Positions 34,546 through 43,373 of a stretch of DNA of 64,000 nucleotides are shown here, in pieces. The notes below the pieces were generated by a model. It made no database searches. It saw only the letters and a list, made by a program, of their open reading frames with translations, and was not told the origin of the DNA. Location of the stretch: the NCBI RefSeq assembly GCF_002797555.1, contig NZ_PGFA01000001.1, positions 434,001 to 498,000 on the forward strand. Direction: 5' to 3'. The stretch is from Hymenobacter chitinivorans DSM 11115. GTDB taxonomy: Bacteria; Bacteroidota; Bacteroidia; Cytophagales; Hymenobacteraceae. The position numbers and the translations under genes were made by a program. Within the stretch, counting starts at the first letter, position 1. Each line of letters begins with the position of its first letter.

Positions 34546-36483
34546 TTAGGATTCGGTTTTAACGAAAACCAGCTGGCTTTTATCGGCCGCGCTGATTTTG
34601 CGCCGGAACTCCACGTAGGCCGCGTATTCGGTGCGGGCAAAGCGGGTTTGGGGCATGCGCAGCTGCCGCACGTACTGCAGGGTGCCGTCGGGCAGGGTCT
34701 GCACCTGGCTGGTGTAGGTGCCAAAGGCAGTCGTCAGCTTGACGGGGGCGGGCAGGCTTTCGGGCTTCAGCCCGGCCGGGACGTGAATCCGGATGGTGTC
34801 GGAATGCACAAAGGCATTGTCGAGCCAGATGTCAGCCTGCCGTTCGCCCACGGCCGCGGGCAAGGACGAGCTGCGACTGAGCAGGTTGGGCGTCAGAAAA
34901 ACCCGCTTACCGCTGGGCGGGGCCAGGTTGGGCACAGTCAAGCCCAGGGTTTCGACCATCGTGGGAATGGGAGTAGCAACTCCCGACGCGAGGTTGAACT
35001 TGGTGATGGTAAAGCCGGAAAGCGGCAAGCGGTCGGCAATTTTGTTTTTCTGCTCAACGGCCGACAAGTTGTGCAGCAGCGCGTTGGCATATTCCTGCTC
35101 GAGGCCGGTGCGCAGCGTCCGGATGGTGGCCGTGGCATTGCCCTGGGCATCGAGGTAAACGTCGGCGCGCCGCTCCTGGCGGTTTTCGGCCATGCCGTAG
35201 CGGGGAGTCCGCACCAGCTTGCCCCCGGCCGGCGTGATGAGCAGCGCGTGCCGGTTGCCGGTGAAGCTGCCCATATAGTTAAAGGCATTGGTTTGGCTGG
35301 TGCATTCCAACCATACGGTGTCGGCCTTGGCAGCTTTGGTCAGGGGCACGCACAGCACCACGTGGTTGAACTGCGTGCTGGGAAACTCGGTGCGGATATC
35401 GGGTGCGTCGGCCCGGACCAGGGCGCAGTAGGCCGTTACGTCGGCGGCCTGCAGCAGGGCTTTGCAGTAGTTAGTCAGGGCCTTGCAGTCGCCGTAGCCG
35501 GTGGCGGCAACGGTAGCGGCCGGAAACGTCTGCCAGCCGCCAATACCCAGCTGAATGGAAATGTAGCGGGTGTTGGCCTGCAGAAACTCGTATACTTTCC
35601 GAATACGGGCCCGCTCGTCTGGTTCGCCCTGAACGAGGGCGGCAATCTTGGTTTTCACGGCGGCCGGCAGCTCGTCGCGCCCGGCGTTCAGCTCGTAGCT
35701 CCACTGGCCCAGCGTTTGCCACGAGGTGGCCGCGCCCCGGTGGCCCTGCACCTCGAAGTTGGAAGGCGCCGTCAGAACAGCCGGGGTCAGCAGGTGCATG
35801 GGCGGGGCGTCGGGCTCTTCTTCCAGCGCCGCCAGGTTCTGCAGCTGCCACTGGTACACGTCGGTAGTGCCTTGCAGGGTGTGCTGGGCCGTGACGCCCG
35901 CGGGCAGGTGCTGCTCCTGAAACCGCAGGGGCAGTTCGGTGGGCGTCAGCACCCGGAACGAGGCTTTTTCCACCGCCAGCTGCTCTTCCGGCTGCGGGTG
36001 CCACGCAGGATAAAACAGCAGATTATTGGAAACTACCTCGTACTCGTATTCCACCGTGTAAGGGTAGGTGGGCTGGCGCAAATCGGCAATGCGGCCCCGA
36101 CCGTCAGAGGCCAGGCTGAAGCCGTCGGAGAGGCCGTAGTCGCGCACGTTGGCCGGCCGCAGTTGCAGATACGCCTGGCCCGCGGCATTATATACCGTAC
36201 CGCGCAGGTAGCTCACCGAGTTTAGCTGGTCGTAGTACACGGTCAGGGTGGCCCATTCCGCCCCGGCTTCGTCCAGAATCGTAACGGCCCGGCGCACGGT
36301 TTCCACCGAGCGGCTCGCCGACTTCACCACCAGAGTCTGCTCCTGGTTGCGAATTACGGCGTGGGCATTTTCGCGCAGGGCGGCGGGCAGCGCCGCCACG
36401 GGGTAGCTGGGCGTGCTGCCCCCGGCCACGGCCGAGCCGCCCGCCAGCAGCAGGGCGGCTAGGGATGCATAAAACCGGCTCAT
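34546..36483 (-). CDS. DUF3857/transglutaminase-like protein, catalytic Cys and His retained
   Basis: A 645-residue exported protein (signal peptide MSRFYASLAALLLAGGSAVA). An N-terminal DUF3857 domain (about 50-230) precedes a transglutaminase-like domain with QANTRYISIQLGIGGWQT, the Cys motif ATGYGDCKALTNY and the His motif TQFNHVVLCV; the usual Asp position reads WLECTS. A DUF3858-like C-terminal region follows. Members may act on peptides or proteins in the envelope, but function is not established. Its start overlaps the preceding gene by 4 nt (ATGA). Third and last in a leftward trio. Confidence 0.88.
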   Translation of the reverse strand: MSRFYASLAALLLAGGSAVAGGSTPSYPVAALPAALRENAHAVIRNQEQTLVVKSASRSVETVRRAVTILDEAGAEWATLTVYYDQLNSVSYLRGTVYNAAGQAYLQLRPANVRDYGLSDGFSLASDGRGRIADLRQPTYPYTVEYEYEVVSNNLLFYPAWHPQPEEQLAVEKASFRVLTPTELPLRFQEQHLPAGVTAQHTLQGTTDVYQWQLQNLAALEEEPDAPPMHLLTPAVLTAPSNFEVQGHRGAATSWQTLGQWSYELNAGRDELPAAVKTKIAALVQGEPDERARIRKVYEFLQANTRYISIQLGIGGWQTFPAATVAATGYGDCKALTNYCKALLQAADVTAYCALVRADAPDIRTEFPSTQFNHVVLCVPLTKAAKADTVWLECTSQTNAFNYMGSFTGNRHALLITPAGGKLVRTPRYGMAENRQERRADVYLDAQGNATATIRTLRTGLEQEYANALLHNLSAVEQKNKIADRLPLSGFTITKFNLASGVATPIPTMVETLGLTVPNLAPPSGKRVFLTPNLLSRSSSLPAAVGERQADIWLDNAFVHSDTIRIHVPAGLKPESLPAPVKLTTAFGTYTSQVQTLPDGTLQYVRQLRMPQTRFARTEYAAYVEFRRKISAADKSQLVFVKTES

Positions 36484-38483
36484 GACTTCTTTTTCAGGAC
36501 GATCTGCTCGGCCTGCTTGGCCAGCATACGGTTGTAGAACTCGCGCAGGTAGGCGTATTCCTCGGCCATGTACACGGGCTTGCGCAGGCTCATGCGGCTG
36601 GCAATCTGGACGGTGCCCTGCCCGTTGTCGGCCACGGTGTAGGAGAAGCGGCCCCCGTTATCGGGCAGATCCACGATGGACGGCTTGGGCAACTCCTCGG
36701 CCTGGTAGCCGGCCGGCAGCTGAATGGTCAACATCACCGTTTCGTCGACCTGGGCTCCGAAGTCAACCGGGAAGCGGCGGTCTTCGCGGCTGAACGGGTT
36801 TTTCTCGTCCGTAAACTGCCGCATGGGGCTCAGGTAAATCGTGCCCACCGGGGCGTCGGCCCCGGGCATGGTAAACTCGTAGTCGACGGCCAGGGGCTTG
36901 TGCAGCAGCTCCCGCTCCTTGAAGGTGTACTTCGGGATGCTCCAGCCTTCGTGGCTGCTGACGATTTCCTCAATAAACTTCTTCTCCCCGTTTTTCTGAA
37001 GCTTCTCCCGGGTGCTGACGCCCGAGTAGCCGGCGTGTTCCTGGTGAATCTTGCCGGTGTAGCCGCCCCGGTTGTCCAGGGTCAGCGTTACTTGGCGGTA
37101 CTCCATGTGGCGCTGGGTTGGCTGCAGATCAATCCAGCGCGACTTAGCGGCTTCGGGCATAATCAGGCGGCCGGTGCCGCTCAGGCAGCGCGGGGGTAGC
37201 ATGCCGCAGGGAATCATCTCCTCGGTAGCGTCCACGAGCATTTCCTTGCCTTCGGGCAGGGCCACGTGGGCCACCACGTAGTTGAATTTGGACAGTAGCG
37301 GGAAGTTCTGGTTGACCATGCCATTGTCGCGGGTGCTGAGCAGGACGGGGTTGGCCTGCAACCCCGCCTCGCGCAGGGCCGCAATCAGCAGCAGGTTGAT
37401 GTCGGCGGCCGAACCGTTGTGCTGGTCGTAGGCCTTACGGACGGTTGTAGTGGCGAAAATGCGGTCCGCCCCGTTGTACTTTACCGCCTTACGCACCAGG
37501 TCGTGAATGGCGGCAATGCGTTCCGGCGCGTTAGGATTCTTGGCCAGCAGGGCCGTCAGCTGCTCTTTCAGGAAGCCCCCGCGGCCCAGTTGCCCCCCAA
37601 AATTGTCGTCTTCGAGCAGAATCTGGTTGATTTTTTCCCAGGAGTTAGTCACGCTGCGGTAGCCCTGCTTCGGCATGCGGGTACCAGCTAGCTCAAAATC
37701 CATCTGGGCCACGTAGTCGTCGGGCGTGGTCATAAAAGGCTCCCGGTGCATGGCCGGTACATCTTTCATGGCCCAGCGGTAGTTGGTTACCTGGGCCACC
37801 ACGGGGTCGGAGCCGGCAATGGTGTACTGGGTATTGGTTTCGGCCCGTTCCTGCGTCGCGAGGGGTTCGTAGCCCTGCAGCAGCATTTTGTAATCCAGGT
37901 ATTCGGGAATGGCAACGCGGTACTCGCTCCAGCGGGTTGGAATACTGCGCTGGAACCGCCAGTCGTGCAGGTTGAAGATAAAGTCGGAGCTAACCAAGTA
38001 CGTGTACTCGATGATCGAGCCTTCGCGCACGTTGGGCAGGGTAAACTTGCGCACGGAGTTATTGACGGTTGTTTGCTCGGTGAAAGTAGACGACTGTTCG
38101 AGCTTTTCCTTCACTACCTGGTTGTTGACCAGGTTATAGGTGAAGCCGCGCAGGTTGGAGAGCTTTTCCGAGTTGCCGTCTTTGCGGTAGAGCGGTACGT
38201 GCACCGTAGCCCAGTCATAGCCCGACTTCTTCAGGATTTTGATGCGGGTGACGCGCTCCAGCACGTAGCGGAACTCGCCCTCGAAAACCTCGAAGCGGGT
38301 GCGGCCAAAGTCGCAGAGGACCACGGCTTCGGCGGCGCTGTCGGCCACGAAGTTGGCGCCGGTCAGGTCCCGCTCATCAATCTTACCGAATTTAATAGGC
38401 TCATTCTGGCCCAGGGCAGGCAGGCTAATAAAGCCCGCCAATACGCCAGCCACGGCCATAGGACGCAGTAAACGTGTTATCAT
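36480..38483 (-). CDS. DUF3857/transglutaminase-like protein, catalytic residues replaced
   Basis: A 667-residue exported protein (signal peptide through LPALGQ). DUF3857 covers roughly residues 55-250 (RVTRIKILKKSGYDWATVHVPLYRK). In the transglutaminase-like domain the motif that should be GDCKD reads NGSAADINLLLIAALREAG, so the Cys is missing, and the His position reads KFNYVVAHV (Tyr). The downstream Asp (LVDATEE) remains. A DUF3858-type beta region ends the protein. It overlaps the next gene by 4 nt. Probably a non-catalytic, structural or binding member of the family; role unknown. Confidence 0.88.
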   Translation of the reverse strand: MITRLLRPMAVAGVLAGFISLPALGQNEPIKFGKIDERDLTGANFVADSAAEAVVLCDFGRTRFEVFEGEFRYVLERVTRIKILKKSGYDWATVHVPLYRKDGNSEKLSNLRGFTYNLVNNQVVKEKLEQSSTFTEQTTVNNSVRKFTLPNVREGSIIEYTYLVSSDFIFNLHDWRFQRSIPTRWSEYRVAIPEYLDYKMLLQGYEPLATQERAETNTQYTIAGSDPVVAQVTNYRWAMKDVPAMHREPFMTTPDDYVAQMDFELAGTRMPKQGYRSVTNSWEKINQILLEDDNFGGQLGRGGFLKEQLTALLAKNPNAPERIAAIHDLVRKAVKYNGADRIFATTTVRKAYDQHNGSAADINLLLIAALREAGLQANPVLLSTRDNGMVNQNFPLLSKFNYVVAHVALPEGKEMLVDATEEMIPCGMLPPRCLSGTGRLIMPEAAKSRWIDLQPTQRHMEYRQVTLTLDNRGGYTGKIHQEHAGYSGVSTREKLQKNGEKKFIEEIVSSHEGWSIPKYTFKERELLHKPLAVDYEFTMPGADAPVGTIYLSPMRQFTDEKNPFSREDRRFPVDFGAQVDETVMLTIQLPAGYQAEELPKPSIVDLPDNGGRFSYTVADNGQGTVQIASRMSLRKPVYMAEEYAYLREFYNRMLAKQAEQIVLKKKS

Positions 38484-38692
38484 ACTAAGAAAGTACAGGA
38501 GAAAAAGAAGAGAAAAATAGCAGTCAAGGCTCTAGCCGAACTAGCGGCCAAGCAACAGGATCAAACAGTAAATAAAGGCGAAGCGGAAAGGGCGGATAAT
38601 TGTACGTTAAAGATGCAGAAATCCGGGAATACTGCAAGCTTCATGACTTCTTCACGCCGCATTTTTTATGCGGCGGGCCCGGCCAGAGCCGG

Positions 38693-40717
38693 CTACGGCA
38701 CCCGCTTGAGGACCAGGGGCTCGTTTTGTTTGGCGATAATGCGGCGGTTCAGTTCGCGCAGGGCCCCGTATTCCTGGGAGCTGTACTCGGCCCGGTTGAG
38801 CTGCAGCCGGGCCGTCAGCTCCACCGACCCCGGCGTGGGCTGGGTCACTTGGTACACGTAGCGGCCGGTGCCCCCGGGAATCTCCATGGTGAGCTTGGCC
38901 GGAATTTCCTGCACGATATAGCCCTTGGGCAAGGTGAGGGTAACCACCGTGACATGCTCCCGGGCCATGCCGAAATTGACCGGATAAATGCGGTTTTCGG
39001 TTTTGAAATCGTAGGGCAGCGCGTCGGGCAGATTCAAGAGGGGCAGATACAGTAGGGCCGCCTCCGCGTTGGCCGGCGTATGTTGCAGGTGCAGCTCCAC
39101 GCTGAGGGGCTTGGGCAGCGAGTCGGGCAGTAGCTCGGGCTTGGTGGGCTGCCAGTCCTGCCAGCGCCGGCTGAGCTGGCCCAGGTAGCTGGCCGCCGAC
39201 GTTTGCCGGATCTGCCGCCGCGCGGCCACGGCAGCGTAGCCCCCGTATTCCAGCTTCACGGTGCCCGTCAGCTCCCCGTTGGGGCTAAGCTGCAGGCGGG
39301 CCGTGCGGTAGTCGATGTAGCGGCCGGTGGCTTTGAGCGGCACCCAGCGGCCGGAGGCGTCGGCCAGGCGGCCTTCGCCGTTGAGGCAGCGTTCGGGCAG
39401 CATGCCCAGGGGCAGCTGAGGCTCGGTGGCGTCCAGTAGTACATCGGGGCGGCCGGGCAGCTTCAGGTGGGCCGCCACGTAGTTAAACTGGCTGATGACG
39501 GGCACGTCCATTTGCACTTGCCCATGGTCGCGGGTGCTCAGCAGCAAAGGGGTGGCGGGCAGGCCGGCGGCGCGCAGGGTTTGCACCAGCAGTAGGTTGA
39601 TGTCGGCCGAGTTGCCGAGGCGGCGCTCCACGGTGCGGCGCAGGGGCTGCGAGGCGTAAATACGCTGCTCGTCGTTGTAGACCACGCTGCGCTGCACCAG
39701 GGCCAGCACGGCGGCCGCCCGGGCCAGCGAGTCGGAGGGGAAGCGCTGCCGCAGCACCTGGGCCTGGGCCTGCAGGGCGGGAGTGGGCTTGGTCATGGCG
39801 GCCCCAAACTCGTCGTCGGTGCTGAGCCGCTCCCAAATGCCCTGCCACTGGCCGGTCAGGTCGCGGTAGGTGCCGTCGAAATTGACGCCGGCCAGCTCAA
39901 AGTGCACGCTGCGCAAATAGTCGGTGGGCGTGGTCATAAATGGCTCGTCGTGGAAGGCGGGCACATCTTTCATGGCCCAGCGCAACTGCTGGGCCAGGGC
40001 CATCAGGTGTTGCTCGGTGCCCTGGATCATGCCCACGCTCTCACTGGTATACGTGGTGGCGTACGGCACCGTCAGCGACTCATTCACCACGAAGGGCAGG
40101 TAGCCGCGGGTAATGGTTTTGTAGGTGTAAAACTGGGGCAGGAAAGCGCGGTACTCGCTCCAACGCACCGGAATGCGGTGCTCAAACTGCCAGTCCTGCA
40201 GGTTGAAGATGAAGTCGGAGTTGATGACGTAGCTGAACTCCACGATGGAACCCTCGCGCACCTCGGGCATGGTAAAGGTGTACTGCAGATGGTTCTTATC
40301 CAGCTCCTCCCGGAACAGCGCATCCGGGTTGAGCTTGGTCTTAACCAGGCGGCCATCCTGCAGGTTGTAGGTCATGCCGCGCAGGCGCACGAGGCGCTCA
40401 ATCTTGCCGTCGCGCATGTAGAGCGGGACCCGCACGGTGGCGTAGCGGTAGCCGGCTTTGCGGTGAATCCGCAGCCGGGTGGTCCGCTCGAAGATTACCT
40501 GAAACTGCCCCCGGCCGCCCTCAATCTTGGACGTGCCGTAGTCGCACAGGTACTCGGCCGGCGCCTGGGTGCTGTCGGCCTGGGGCAGGGGCGTGAAGTC
40601 GGCCGCCGTGACGCCGCCGTACACGATGGGCGCCGGCGCCGTCTTCTGGGCCAGTAGGGGAGTGGTAAAAAGCAGTACGGCGGCGGCTAGCCACACTCGG
40701 GTAGAGGTTAATATCAT
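38693..40717 (-). CDS. DUF3857/transglutaminase-like protein, catalytic residues replaced
   Basis: A 674-residue exported protein. ATG 40717 gives a signal peptide (MILTSTRVWLAAAVLLFTTP); an ATG 7 codons up (40738) is possible. Domain order as in the next gene, with DUF3857 (RLRIHRKAGYRYATVRVPLY), a transglutaminase-like fold where the Cys motif reads RLGNSADINLLLVQTL and the His motif QFNYVAAHL, then a C-terminal beta domain. So the Cys and His are absent, as in the following paralogue. First of the trio; a 209-nt spacer separates it from the second. Confidence 0.88.
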   Translation of the reverse strand: MILTSTRVWLAAAVLLFTTPLLAQKTAPAPIVYGGVTAADFTPLPQADSTQAPAEYLCDYGTSKIEGGRGQFQVIFERTTRLRIHRKAGYRYATVRVPLYMRDGKIERLVRLRGMTYNLQDGRLVKTKLNPDALFREELDKNHLQYTFTMPEVREGSIVEFSYVINSDFIFNLQDWQFEHRIPVRWSEYRAFLPQFYTYKTITRGYLPFVVNESLTVPYATTYTSESVGMIQGTEQHLMALAQQLRWAMKDVPAFHDEPFMTTPTDYLRSVHFELAGVNFDGTYRDLTGQWQGIWERLSTDDEFGAAMTKPTPALQAQAQVLRQRFPSDSLARAAAVLALVQRSVVYNDEQRIYASQPLRRTVERRLGNSADINLLLVQTLRAAGLPATPLLLSTRDHGQVQMDVPVISQFNYVAAHLKLPGRPDVLLDATEPQLPLGMLPERCLNGEGRLADASGRWVPLKATGRYIDYRTARLQLSPNGELTGTVKLEYGGYAAVAARRQIRQTSAASYLGQLSRRWQDWQPTKPELLPDSLPKPLSVELHLQHTPANAEAALLYLPLLNLPDALPYDFKTENRIYPVNFGMAREHVTVVTLTLPKGYIVQEIPAKLTMEIPGGTGRYVYQVTQPTPGSVELTARLQLNRAEYSSQEYGALRELNRRIIAKQNEPLVLKRVP

Positions 40718-40751
40718 ACGCAATAGACTGTCGGACAAGGAAAAGTAACCT

Positions 40752-40783
40752 CAAAGGTGGGGTAAATCCCGCGGCCGGCCAAA
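40752..40783 (-). promoter_or_regulatory. Probable promoter of the DUF3857 gene cluster
   Basis: On the minus strand: TTTG (40783-40780), a 20-nt spacer, then CACCTTTG (40759-40752), one mismatch from TAnnTTTG. Transcription would start near 40745. Confidence 0.45.
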
Positions 40784-40790
40784 CGGAATA

Positions 40791-41984
40791 TTAGGCGGTT
40801 ACGGGCTGCGGCTTCTTCACGCCCCACAGCAGGTAGACCAGGGCCGCTAGCGTGCAGGCGGCGCTCAGAGCGTGCACGTAGGGCAGGTGGCTGGTTTGGT
40901 TGGCGAAAATCCAGCCGGCCAGCAGGGCGCCCAGGCCAATGCCGGCTTCGAGGGCAATGTACATGGTGGCCACGGCCCGGCCCCGCCGCGCCGGGTGGCT
41001 CAGGTCTACGGTCCAGGCGTAGAGCGTGGGCGAATTCAGGCCCGTGGCTAGGCCAAACAGCAGGGCCGCACCCAGAAACAGGGGCACTGAGTGTTCCACC
41101 AGCGTCAGCAGCCCCAGGGCCACGACCATCATGGTGGTCGAAAGGCGCAGCACCGGCAGGCGGCCGTACTTGTCGGAGGCCCGGCCGGCCACCAGCCGCA
41201 CCAGCAGGGAAGCCAGCGTGTAGCAGGTGTAGAACAAGCCTTTGTGGGCCGCGTCGAGCCCCAGCGCCTCGCTCTGGTCGGGCACCACGGTCAGAATGGC
41301 GCCGAACGGAAACAGGCAGAGCATCGTGACCAGGGCCGGCGACAACACCCGGGGCTCCAGCACTTCGTTCCACTCCAGGCGCAGCAGGCTCCAGCTAAAG
41401 CGCTGCCGCTGCTCGTGGGGCAGGGTTTCGGTCATGGTGCCCTGCACGGCCAAACTCAGCAGAGCCAGGCCCGACGAAGCATAAAAGAGCGTGTTCAAGG
41501 ACGTGGCCGCCGTAATGTAGGGCCCCAGGGCCGGGCCCGCGGCCATGCCCAGGGAGCCCGCCACGCCCAGCAGGCCCATGGCCTCACCGCGCCGCTCGTA
41601 GGGGATGATGTCGGCAATGAAGGCGGCCGTGCCCGTGGGCTTGAAGCCCGTGCTGAACCCGTGCAGCAGCCGCAGCCCCAGAAACCCCACCACGGTGCTG
41701 ACCCAAGGGTAGAAAAAGCCACACACGAAGCACACCAACGAGCCGAATACCATCACCGGAATCCGGCCCACGGTATCGGCCAGCTTGCCGCTAAAGGGCC
41801 GGGAAAGCCCCGCCGTGAGGGTAAATAAGGCAATGATGAAGCCCTTGTACTCGGCCCCGCCCAGCCGCGTCAGAAAGGCGGGCAGCTCGGGCAGGAGCAT
41901 GTTGAAGCTCATGAAAAACAGGAACGACGACAAACACATCAGCCAGAAACCGGCCGTGTATACTTTAGGGGGGGTGGGCTGCAT
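40791..41984 (-). CDS. MFS transporter
   Basis: A 397-residue carrier with twelve predicted membrane helices and the MFS motif GKLADTVGRIPVMVFG after helix 2; the second half carries GRASDKYGRLPVLR. I chose ATG 41984 (MQPTPPKVYTAGFWL); the frame runs 45 codons upstream without membrane or signal character. It resembles general multidrug or sugar MFS families but the substrate cannot be told. It lies just upstream of the DUF3857 cluster on the same strand; the cluster promoter would lie at the very end of this gene's surroundings. Confidence 0.88.
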   Translation of the reverse strand: MQPTPPKVYTAGFWLMCLSSFLFFMSFNMLLPELPAFLTRLGGAEYKGFIIALFTLTAGLSRPFSGKLADTVGRIPVMVFGSLVCFVCGFFYPWVSTVVGFLGLRLLHGFSTGFKPTGTAAFIADIIPYERRGEAMGLLGVAGSLGMAAGPALGPYITAATSLNTLFYASSGLALLSLAVQGTMTETLPHEQRQRFSWSLLRLEWNEVLEPRVLSPALVTMLCLFPFGAILTVVPDQSEALGLDAAHKGLFYTCYTLASLLVRLVAGRASDKYGRLPVLRLSTTMMVVALGLLTLVEHSVPLFLGAALLFGLATGLNSPTLYAWTVDLSHPARRGRAVATMYIALEAGIGLGALLAGWIFANQTSHLPYVHALSAACTLAALVYLLWGVKKPQPVTA

Positions 41985-42114
41985 GCAGGCAAACTCGATT
42001 CGGGCGCAAAGGTCGTAGAAAATCCGGGCGCGGCCGTTGTAGGTGCGAAGAAAGGTCAGGCCCAACAGCGCAAAGCCTCGCGCGAGCTGGCCTTTCTTCG
42101 GCTGTCCGCCGCCG

Positions 42115-42284
42115 GTCATCCCTCATCGGGCGTCCCCAGTGCGAAGGACCTTCTTCGTCTCAGTGACCAACGTTCTTCAACCTGACAGAGCCCTTTGCCG
42201 GTTATATGGCAAAGGGCTTTTTGCGTTGGTGTTAGCTCTAGTGGGGTAGGCGAGGAAGGTCCTTCGACTTCGCCTCAGGATGAC
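42115..42284. repeat. Long intergenic palindrome, CATCCTGA/GAAGGACCTT family copy 2
   Basis: Within the 401-nt gap 41985-42385. A perfect 11-bp pair CGAAGGACCTT lies at 42142-42152 and 42256-42266, with GTCATC at 42115 and GATGAC at 42279-42284 as outer arms. A separate terminator-like hairpin sits in the centre. The remainder of the gap shows nothing else recognisable. Confidence 0.8.
42187..42222. terminator. Terminator-like hairpin inside repeat copy 2
   Basis: GAGCCCTTTGCC, loop, GGCAAAGGGCTTTTTG. No gene end lies immediately before it on the plus strand, so it seems to be part of the repeat. Confidence 0.6.
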
Positions 42285-42385
42285 AGAAGAAAAAAAGGCC
42301 AGCCGAAACATGAAACCACGCAGAAGCCCCGGCTGCGTCGGCAACCGGAGCTTCTTTGTGTGCTATTAGGCTAACTGGTGAGGTG

Positions 42386-43030
42386 CTACGCCGACAGCGT
42401 GTCCCGGTGCACGGCAATACCCTGCTTCACGGTCGTAAGCTTTGCTACCTGCTGGGCCATCAGCTCGGTATCGACGCCGATAAAGAAGCGGGTCACCCCC
42501 GATGCCAGGCTCTTGGTTTTGCTGAGGCCCGTGCGCTGCACCAGCAGGGCGGCCCGCTCGTTGGTGGCCTCCTGCAGGGTTGCGGCATCTAGGCCCGGGG
42601 TAGCCAGCAGAATGTCCTGGGAAGCTATCCGGGCATTCATCTTGACGAGCTTGGCGGCCTTGCGGGTAGCCGTCCACTTGGCGCAGGTATCGGTCAGCTC
42701 GCTCTGGGCTTCTTGGGTAGTGTAGGTCTTGATTTGGAAGTCAATTTCGGCCGTGGCCTCGTCGCACATGACGCGGGCAGCCCGGGTGGCCGCTCATCCG
42801 AAAACACGTTTTGGGGGTGGCTCCGCTGCTGGGGCACCCGGCGGCAGGTGCAGCAGCAGGGGGCGCAGGGCCAGCCGCAAGTTGGTCGTAAGCTCCCGCC
42901 GCCCCGATTCGGCGGAACGAACAATATCCAGGCTTACGCCCAGATAGAGTGCCAACCCAGGCTGATTAAGCCCGAACCAAGCCCGCACCCGGGCTAGCAG
43001 ATTGGTAGAAGGAAGTACGCGGCGCGGCAT
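42386..43030 (-). pseudogene. XRE-like helix-turn-helix gene split by an in-frame TGA
   Basis: From ATG 43030 the frame encodes 78 residues with a helix-turn-helix (LNQPGLALYLGVSLDIVRSAESGRREL), then stops at TGA 42794-42796. The same frame resumes directly (AATRAARV, then MCDEATAEIDFQIK from 42769) for 127 more residues to the TAG at 42386. Together they match the layout I recall for Hymenobacter proteins: an HTH domain, a linker, and a charged helical C-terminal part. One base change would restore a protein of about 214 residues. It is either a recent nonsense mutation, a sequencing error, or two separately used pieces. TGTACA-containing palindromes precede it. Confidence 0.7.
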
Positions 43031-43140
43031 AGAAGCTTGTACATAAATAATCAGCTTTTCGAAAATACATGCACAAGTGACAAGCCGATGTTGTACATGT
43101 ATTTTTTGAATTTGAAAAAATGATGTACAACGTTCAGCAC
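43031..43140. promoter_or_regulatory. Cluster of TTGTACAT sites upstream of the HTH gene
   Basis: TTGTACAT lies at 43037-43044 and 43091-43098, its complement ATGTACAA at 43123-43130, and a near copy (TACATGCACAA) at 43066-43076. They form a 15-bp inverted pair (43062-43076 with 43091-43105, one mismatch) and a 40-bp palindrome (43091-43130). The position suggests operators, perhaps autoregulatory. This is the start of the 343-nt gap 43031-43373. Confidence 0.55.
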
Positions 43141-43203
43141 GGCGTGGCGTGAAGCAGCCGCCGCGGCGGGCCTGCCTTTACCCCAGTCGTCCGAAAAGCC
43201 AAG

Positions 43204-43242
43204 AGTTCAGAAAACTCATCGCCAATCCGAGTTTTCTGAACT
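43204..43242. repeat. Perfect 14-bp inverted repeat
   Basis: AGTTCAGAAAACTC at 43204-43217 pairs with GAGTTTTCTGAACT at 43229-43242 over an 11-nt loop. A smaller pair, CCAGTTT/AAACTGG, follows at 43255-43277. No T-run. The rest of the gap up to 43373 shows only a weak -7-like TACCTTTC at 43362-43369. Confidence 0.8.
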
Positions 43243-43373
43243 TTGCAAAGTGAACCAGTTTCTTGAACTCAAACTGGGCCGTAGGGATACTTTGCCATGC
43301 AAGCAGGTGTGCATGGGCAGCGGTTCACCCAAAGGAGCATATCCTTGAACAGGTAGCCTCTTACCTTTCCGAC

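Noticed and set aside
34453..36225. A 590-codon plus-strand frame opposite the last DUF3857 gene
   Set aside because: Antisense to a gene with signal peptide and family motifs; composition is Gly/Val/Gln/Arg-rich without domains.
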